Assembly: GCA_030267565.1 (NCBI GenBank)
Contig: BRXU01000009.1
Span: forward strand, 2,502,001 to 2,566,000
DNA length: 64,000 nucleotides
Reading direction: 5' to 3'
Origin: Pleodorina starrii
Taxonomy: Eukaryota; Chlorophyta; Chlorophyceae; Chlamydomonadales; Volvocaceae
The notes under the pieces were generated by a model. The model did no database searches. It was not told where the DNA came from and saw only the letters and a list, made by a program, of their open reading frames with translations. How positions within the stretch are numbered: the stretch's first letter is position 1; each line of letters starts with the position of its first letter. A program made the position numbers and the translations under genes. Of the stretch, positions 57,373 to 64,000 are shown piece after piece.

Positions 57373-59752
57373 ATGCTAACCGGCGCCACGTCGGTGCTGC
57401 GCCTTGCGCCCCTCCGCCGCGCATATATGGCCTTGTCGGCAGCCACCTTCAACACCGACACCCTCGCGCTCGACAGCCGCCGCGGCGACCGCCTCCGCCT
57501 GCGCCTCCGTCCCGTCGCCGCCGTCGCAAACGGCCCCCGTCGCCACCCGCTGCCAGCACCCAGCCTCCTCACCCCCACCGCCGCCCATCCCACACCCACC
57601 TCCACCATCCGCAGCGCCCTCGCCGCCGCCCCCACTTACCGTACACCTCACCTCCGCCATCACCTCCAGCCACGCCACACGCTCTCAGCCGGATCCATGT
57701 CCGCCACAGGCCATGAAGCCAGCGCCGCCGCCACTGGCGGCGGCGGCGCCGCCGCCGCCAGCGGCGGCACCGTCGAGGTGCGCGACACGATTGCCCTGAC
57801 GCCGCGCGAGCAAGAACTTTTTGACACGCTGCTCGCCGCCGCCCGCCACGCCGGCGCCTCCACGACGCTCCGTTGCGCCGGCGGCTGGGTGCGCGACAAG
57901 CTGCTGGGCCGCGGCAGCGACGACATCGACATTGCGCTCGATGACATGCTTGGCAAGGACTTTGCGGAGCTGGTCAACGAGTACCTCAAGTCGCAGGTAC
58001 GGCCGCCCGTACACGGCGCTGCCGTACCAGTTCCGTACCTGCCGGGCTGCAGGCCGAACGCGTCCGGAACCCCGGCTGGGTCCGGCGTTTTTCGGGGAGC
58101 GGGTTGGGCACTGCAGCGGGGTGCAAGGCCTTCGCACCCTTTCCCTTTTTCCCGCCTTTTCCGTTCCTCCGGTATCCATTCGCTCGCGCCTGTCGCGCCC
58201 TGCCCAATTTGAAACATTGAATTCGAGCTTTTCTGATCCGATCCGGGTCACAGGGCCGGGAGGCGCGCCATGCGGCGGTGATCCAGTCCAACCCCGACCA
58301 GTCCAAGCATCTGGAGACGGCGCGCATGAAGATCGGCGAGGTGTGGATTGACCTGGTCAACCTGCGCTCCGAAACCTACGCCGCCGACTCGCGCATCCCC
58401 ACCATGACCTTCGGCACGCCGGAGCAGGTGCGGGGGCGTCCACCGCAGCGGGCGCAGCAGCGTCTGTACACGGCCCATGACGGACATGCTGCTGCTGCGA
58501 GGGCGTTGCTGTGTACGGCACATGCCCGTGTGCGTGCGTGCTGTGGGAACAATACACAAGCCGGGGCGACAGTGGTGGGAGCAGTATGCAAGCCAACGGT
58601 ACGGCAGTTCCGGGCGGTACACCAGGACCAGGACTTGTTCCCGGCCGAGGTGGGCGGGGCCCTGGTGGACTCGGGTACCCATCGGAGTCGTGCCAGGTGG
58701 ACCTTAACCTACCTGTGCGTGCCTTCCCCCTCCCTCTGGATGTACGGCGCCGCTGTACGGCACTCTTTCCGCGCAGGACGCCCTCCGCCGCGACTTCACC
58801 ATCAACGCGCTCTTCTACAACATCACGGCGGGCGGCGTGGTTGAGGACCTGACGGGCCGCGGCCTGCAGGTACGGCATGGTCGTACTTTTCGTTGGGCTT
58901 GTCCTTGGGGCCCGGACTGGGGAAGAGTAGAGGGCCAACGGGCCAGCCAGCTGCCGGCCCTCCGTGCACTGCACCGCACTGCACCGGAGACGACCCGGTC
59001 AGGTCAGGGCAGAGGGCAGGGAAGCACTCCCACACCAAACGGCACTCTGTGTGTGTGTGTCGCGTACAGGACCTGCGGGACGGCCTCATCCGGACGCCGC
59101 TGCCCCCGCAGGAGACCTTCCTGGACGGTGAGGCCGCTCCAAGGGGGGAGGGGGCGGGGCCAGACAGGGAGCGGGGGCAGGGGTGCAGCAAAGGCGCAAT
59201 GGACATGCGAAGGGAAGAAGCGGGGGGGGGGGGGCGGGGACGTTTTCCCCCTAAGGTGGTGGTGGTGGGAGGGGCGGGGGCAGGGGCCTCGTATCCGAGG
59301 CGATACGATGGGGAAGGCGGGGCCTTCTTGCGGCTGGTCTCTCCTCACCTCCCGCCCGTCGCCCGCAGCTCAGGACCGGCCCAGAAGCAGCACCCGCACT
59401 CGTATGCACTCTGTCGCCTGATCGCCCGGCCGATGGCAGGACATCTGTCGGCGCACACCCACACCCTCGCTGCCCGTCGCGCCGCTAGTGGGCCAACAGC
59501 CCCTTCCACGGCCGGCCCCGGCCCCCGGGAGGCCGAGGAAGAATCCCTTCTTGTACCGCGCTTGCCCGCCCCCTCCCGTGCCGCCTGCCGTCACGTGGTT
59601 AGCCCCCTTCCTCCCTCCTCCCGTGCCCCCGGCCCCCTGTGACGGACCCCCGCCCCGCAGATCCGCTGCGTGTGCTGCGTGCGGTGCGATTCGGCACCCG
59701 CTTTGGCTTCCGCCTGCACCCCGACATCCTGGAGGCAGCGGCTTCGGAGCAG
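57373..59752 (+). CDS. tRNA nucleotidyltransferase (CCA-adding enzyme), C-terminal part missing
   Basis: Exons in phase: 57373-57996, 58254-58427, 58777-58869, 59070-59127 and 59661-59752, about 347 residues. A targeting-type leader (MLTGATSVLRLAPLRRAYM, then Arg/Ser/Pro-rich) of about 115 residues precedes the nucleotidyltransferase fold. Family motifs in order are LRCAGGWVRDKLLGRGSDD with DIDIALD (metal-binding Asp residues), DALRRDFTINALFYN, VVEDLTGRGLQDLRDGLIR and DPLRVLRAVRFGTRFGFRL. These are motifs A to D of class II CCA-adding enzymes, which add CCA to tRNA 3' ends. After AAASEQ a donor follows, but no matching exons for the body and tail domains were found before the convergent USP14 gene. 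Either the gene is truncated, or the 3' exons were lost from or misplaced in this assembly. Confidence 0.88.
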
Positions 59753-60843
59753 GTGCGACGCGGGCGGGGGCACGGGAGGGAGGGAGGGAAGGATTGAAGA
59801 ACGGCCGCGAAGTAATCGAGGCGACCATGGCGAACGGGCCCAGCAATGCCTGCTAGGCAGACGTTGGGAGCCAGCTGTTTGCGGGGGGGAAGGCGTGTCT
59901 GGCCATTCTTCGAGTCGAGGCCGGCAGGGCTTTCATCTTTCTGACTGGGAGGCGCGTGGGCGAAGGATCCGTGCGTTCCTCCGGGTGGGGTCCATTTGTA
60001 CAAAGTGTCCATGCCATGCCTCGTGGGTTTGCTGCTCCAAGCAGCCGGCGCCTGGGCTGACTTACAACCTCCGTCGCGGAAGAGACTCTGGGGCGACCGG
60101 CGTGCGTGCAGCCGGTACCGCCGGTGCCTGGTCGAGCGCATCTTGACCCCACGGCGCTGATCTGTACACGGAAGCAGACACAGCTACGACAAGTGTACCG
60201 TACGTGTACAGGCCACCACACCCACACGGACAGCTTTTACCGGGAAGCAACTCCCCTCAACTCGCCGTCCCTGGCTACCGCCATACCCCCGGCGCCGATG
60301 GCGCGGATCCCAAGGCAGCCGTGCGGCCGTCTGCGCAGGCCAAAATAAGCAGCTGGCCCCACAGCTGGCTCAACGCTCCTAACGAGGGTCTGGGGCCCGC
60401 TGCAACAACCACAAGTAGATGCGAAGGCGCGCCTGGCGCCAGGCAAGGGCGGTGACGGCACCACCCGCAAGCTTCCGGGTGGTGCCGTCATGTGGCGTCA
60501 TGTGCACTGCAAGGCCCCTGCGTGGATGACGGCGCGTGTGCAATGTGCAATGTGCGAACCTGGGGGAGGAAAGAGCAGCAGACCTGCATGCGCGACCGGA
60601 AAGTGCACGGCCCTAAACGTCCCAAAGTGCACGGCCCGATACGCCGCAGCATCCCAAGCCCGCCGCGTCTCTCCCAAAAGCCTGCACCTCCTCCCTCTGC
60701 CAGCAACCGCCGCTGCCGACTTGACCGGCCCCCTGTGTCCACCGTCCCCATCAGCCATCTCTTTCTCCACTGCGATTTTTTCTTTTTTCCCCTCAGCTTC
60801 CGCCCCGCAATGGTTTCTCTGCTCTTCCGCCTGCCCAGATGCC
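59753..60843. other. region after the last CCA-adding-enzyme exon
   Basis: No exon of the missing CCA-enzyme C-terminus could be read here on the + strand. It includes a strong hairpin (60453-60490) and, near its right end, the 3' UTR side of the USP14-type gene. Confidence 0.5.
60453..60490. repeat. hairpin with 15-bp perfect arms
   Basis: TGACGGCACCACCCG (60453-60467) and its exact reverse complement (60476-60490) enclose an 8-nt loop CAAGCTTC. A smaller palindrome GCCTGGCGCCAGGC lies just to the left at 60431-60444. Confidence 0.9.
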
Positions 60844-60848
60844 TTACA
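60844..60848 (-). terminator. candidate TGTAA polyadenylation signal of the USP14-like gene
   Basis: TTACA on the + strand, about 170 bp beyond the stop at 61016 on the minus strand. Confidence 0.45.
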
Positions 60849-61015
60849 CAAGAATGTGCACCCGCACAGCGCTAACCTAAAAAAACCCGTCAACTCGTGC
60901 GCAACGCGCAACGCGCCTTACGAACAGCCCGACCCCGCCCCCCATGCGCGCCTCGCCTCCTGCTGCTCCTAGCCTAAGCGCTCCGTTGTTGACGCGCGCG
61001 TTTTGTGCCTCACGC

Positions 61016-64000
61016 TCACGCGCTCGCGCCGCCGCCCTCCGCCTCCATAGCCGCCGGCGCAGCAGCGCCCTCCGCCACCCCCTTCCCTTCCTGCGCCGCC
61101 CCCGCTGCTCCCTCCACCGGCACGTCCGCCATGACGGCGCGGTAGAGCAGCAGGTAGGCCATGTGCCAGTCGCCTCCGCCGCTGAGCGCCAGCACCTCCT
61201 CCTGGCTTCGCACCGTGAGTTTCTCGTCGTCGAAGCAGACCCAGGTGCCGTCCGTGGGCTGCTTCACCCAGGCGACGTAGTGTCCGGAATCGGCGGTGCG
61301 GCCCTTGTGGGTCACCACACCCACCAGCTCGTACTTGCCTGTTTGCCGTACAGTGCAGTACAGTACGGAGAAGGAGAGGGTTGGGGAAAGAGAAGGGAGA
61401 AAGCAGTCTCACTTGGGCCGTGATGCGGAATTCTGCCGTGACCTGGCAAAGGTGGCTGCAAAAGTGCGATGATGGGTGAAATGACGGGGTGGTCCTGAAC
61501 ACGTGGGGCTTTGGGTGTGTGTATCCGGTGTCCCAAGTGATGTCCTCCGAAGGCCGCGCGGGTCGATACGATGACGCCATTAGTCGTACCCATTCGGCGT
61601 GCCAACACGGCACTCACCCGTCATGGCCTTCTTCGTGGGTCCCGAGGACGACGGCGCGGGGGCGCTCGTGCTCGCCTCCCCGGCACCACCCGCGTCCTTC
61701 ATGTCCACGTCCGCGCCCGAGCTGGCAGCGGCCGGAGCCGGAGCCGCTGCGGCCCCAGGGCCCTGCGCGGCAAAGCGGGGCAGCCACAACACTGTTAACC
61801 AGAGACGCACAGGAGGCCAAAACATAGATATATGGTACTGTTTTGGGGGTGCGATTCCGATTCAATCCTCAATCCTCGGGCAAAGGGGGGCTCTGATACA
61901 GACGCAGAGCACCTGGGCTGCACATGCGCTCGCTGGGCTGGCAGAGTCGAGGTGGATGGGGCCTGGGCGGGACTGTTTCTAGGCAGGTGAAGGAGGGGTG
62001 CCGCCCTCTCTTCCGCTTGTGTCACCTTACCGCCTTGCGCCTTTTGCCAGATCACCGGCACCCCCACCTTCTTTGCCAGCTTCCTGGCCTCGATTTCGCG
62101 GTCTTGCGCCTCCTTGTAGGCGGCGCGCGGCGCCTCCAGCTCCTTCTTAAGCGCCTCGCTGCAAAACTCAAACGCGTCAAACTCCAACGAGAAGGGGATC
62201 TTCTTCAGGATCTTGGCCTTCTGGCCGTTGTCGCGCCTGTCGGTGCCAGTGCGCGGCGTGTTGAGACAGGGAGGGAGGGAGGGATGCACGATGGGGCGAA
62301 GAGCACGGAAGAAAGAAAGGAAGGATTTGCTGCCGAAGCGGGGATCATCGCGTATCCCCAAGCGCCCGGTACCTCGGTACACACAACGCAAAGCAGGACA
62401 ACTTGTTTTGGTTCGTTCGGTGCCGAGCAGCGGCACAGCAGTGGTTGCTGTGACTCGGTAGCAGTAACAACAGTACTCCACACCGCCACTATCCCGGCAC
62501 CACCAGCGCCAGACGCCAGTGGTGCATTCGCACCGCACTCGCCGCAGCAGCACCTGAAGAAAAAGCGCATCATCTGCAGCGTGAGGTAGGGCGGCAGGCC
62601 CGTGAGCGTCGTCGCTCCGCGGAACAACACCGTGCGGCCCAGCTCCGCGCTGTTTCGCTCGCGCTCCTCGCGCAGGCCCACTGCCACGCCCTCGCTCACG
62701 TGCGCCGTCTTGTCCTCGATGTTCACCTTGAGCGTGTACGACATGCCGTCCTCCTGTGCCGTACGATGTGCCGTGCAGCGCAGAGCGTCACGTGGGGGCG
62801 GTCTTGCGATGTGGGTCGGGATCGGTTATGACGAGAGGTGTGGTTTGGGTTGCCTTTTCGGGTGCGCGTGTGCGGCAGAGCTGAGGGCTGCCATGCATCG
62901 CGTATATGCTTTTGAACCGGGCGTAAATTGGCTTGACGGCCCACTCCACAAGGTCTGGTCCGGATGCGTTCGACAGCGGTCGAAAACGGCCAAACCGGCC
63001 AAATAACTACTACGGTAGTTTGGCGGTATGTTACTGGGGGGCCGGGAGGGTAGGGCAGGGCGCTGCTTGGAGAGCTGCTTGGGACTGTGCTGCCGATGTG
63101 CGCACCGTGAACTCCTCCGCCGACTCGTCGGTTTTGAGGGTCAGCCTGGTCGGGATGCCGAACAGCTTGTCCACCACAGCGGTGCCCGCGTCATCCTGGC
63201 ACAGGGCCCGGGAGGAGGGGTGGTGTGTAAGCCAGCGGGCCAGCCACGCAGGGAGGGTCATGTCCACACTGCCTATCTTAAGGGGTAAGGGGTAGGGGGT
63301 TAGGATATGAGAAGTCCTGGGCGAATGCGGGGGCCATGCTGACAGACTCCTCATGCACGGAAGGCCCTGGTGGAAAGGCCTCCATAGGGGGCCAAAGACC
63401 CACTTAATGAAAAACACACGTGCGCTATGCACAGCGAGAGCTGTCGCCTCTGATGTGACATACGGACCACCCAAGGCGCCGCTCCGAAGGTCGGGGGATA
63501 AGGTCGGGGTCGGAGGTCGGGGTCCGAAAGTCGGGGCCCGGGAGTCGGGGGGTGGGAACGGACCTTGACCTTCTCCCGCAGCGCGTACATGACGTTTGTC
63601 CAGCACTCCTCCGCGTCCTGCTGCGCGTACACGCCCGAGACTTGCTGCGCGAACTGCGGGAACTTGGCGCGAAGCGCCATGAGGAAGGCGTAGGGCGGGA
63701 AGGGCGCGCCGCCGGTCTCCAGGTCCTTGAAGAGCTCGGCGGTGGCCGCCACGAGGCGGCCCGTGGGGTCGCCCCCAGAGCCGGGCGCCTTGGCGTAGAG
63801 GGCCTCGCGCAGCGGCTGCACCGCGAACATGCATTGCACCGTTGAGTTCATGTAGCATGTGTTGCCGAGGTTGTGCAGGCCGGCGCCGAAGCGCTTGGTC
63901 TCGAGGTGCTCCTGCTCGGACTCGGGCAGATCTTCCACGAATTTGGGGATGTTCTTCGGGGCCTCCACCGAGACCGCCTCCGCCGAGCCCATGAGCATGA
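61016..64000 (-). CDS. USP14/Ubp6-type ubiquitin C-terminal hydrolase, N-terminus beyond the window
   Basis: Exons on the minus strand: 64000-63564 (continues off the right edge), 63195-63106, 62753-62554, 62236-62031, 61762-61618 and 61338-61016. The catalytic Cys box is GLHNLGNTCYMNSTVQCMF. QQDAEECW follows, then PPYLTLQMMRFFFRRDNGQ with KAKILKKIPFSLEFDAFEF, a pattern typical of USP14. The His box is TADSGHYVAWVK, with WVCFDDEKL after it. USP14/Ubp6 docks on the proteasome lid through an N-terminal ubiquitin-like domain and trims ubiquitin from substrates; that domain would lie past position 64000. A low-complexity Ala/Ser insert (61762-61618) separates the catalytic halves, and the C-terminus is Ala/Gly-rich. 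The gene converges on the CCA-adding enzyme gene. Confidence 0.92.

Noticed and set aside
60492..60875. 127-codon plus-strand frame as a missing CCA-enzyme exon
   Set aside because: No similarity to the body or tail of CCA-adding enzymes, and it overlaps the presumed 3' UTR of the USP14-type gene.

Overview
The window looks like nuclear DNA of a volvocine green alga (Chlamydomonas/Volvox lineage). It is GC-rich, its genes are split by many short GT-AG introns, and it has long low-complexity Ala/Gly/Gln/Pro tracts. It also carries TTTTAGGG-type telomere-like octamers at internal sites, TGTAA polyadenylation signals, a DIRS/Kangaroo-like tyrosine-recombinase element, and two genes of the VARL (regA-like, SAND-domain) family that is characteristic of these algae. 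No bacterial, phage or CRISPR architecture is visible. All assignments come from reading translations and splice phases by eye; no database search was run.

Layout. 1461-7690 (+) is a large Gln-rich VARL gene. 16280-19509 (-) is a second VARL gene pointing at it, with identical intron positions and an apparent frameshift after its third exon. Between them lie an 811-bp CCCCTAG heptamer satellite that starts 2 bp after a perfect hairpin, internal telomere-like octamers and several microsatellites, but no recognisable gene. 20155-21984 is a degenerate YR element with an inverted recombinase ORF, followed by about 129 uninterrupted ATG triplets. 25642-37946 (-) is one very long gene, read here as an ARM/HEAT-type repeat protein. 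38491-39947 (+) encodes a small SR splicing factor, divergent from it. 40947-42132 is a candidate non-autonomous TIR element containing a tandem duplication. 42601-48192 (+) is a Gup1/HHAT-like MBOAT acyltransferase whose eighth intron holds an intron-containing tRNA-Leu(CAG) gene. 49230-56701 (-) is an AAA+ ATPase. 57373-59752 (+) encodes a CCA-adding enzyme that loses its C-terminal half. 61016-64000 (-) is a USP14/Ubp6-type proteasomal deubiquitinase running off the right edge.

How they fit together. The right half is housekeeping: splicing, membrane-bound O-acylation, an AAA+ machine, tRNA 3'-end maturation and proteasome-linked deubiquitination. The left half is regulatory and repeat-rich. 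The VARL pair is the most interesting part: the second coding exon is almost identical between the copies even at silent sites, while the adjacent exon is clearly diverged, which suggests gene conversion.
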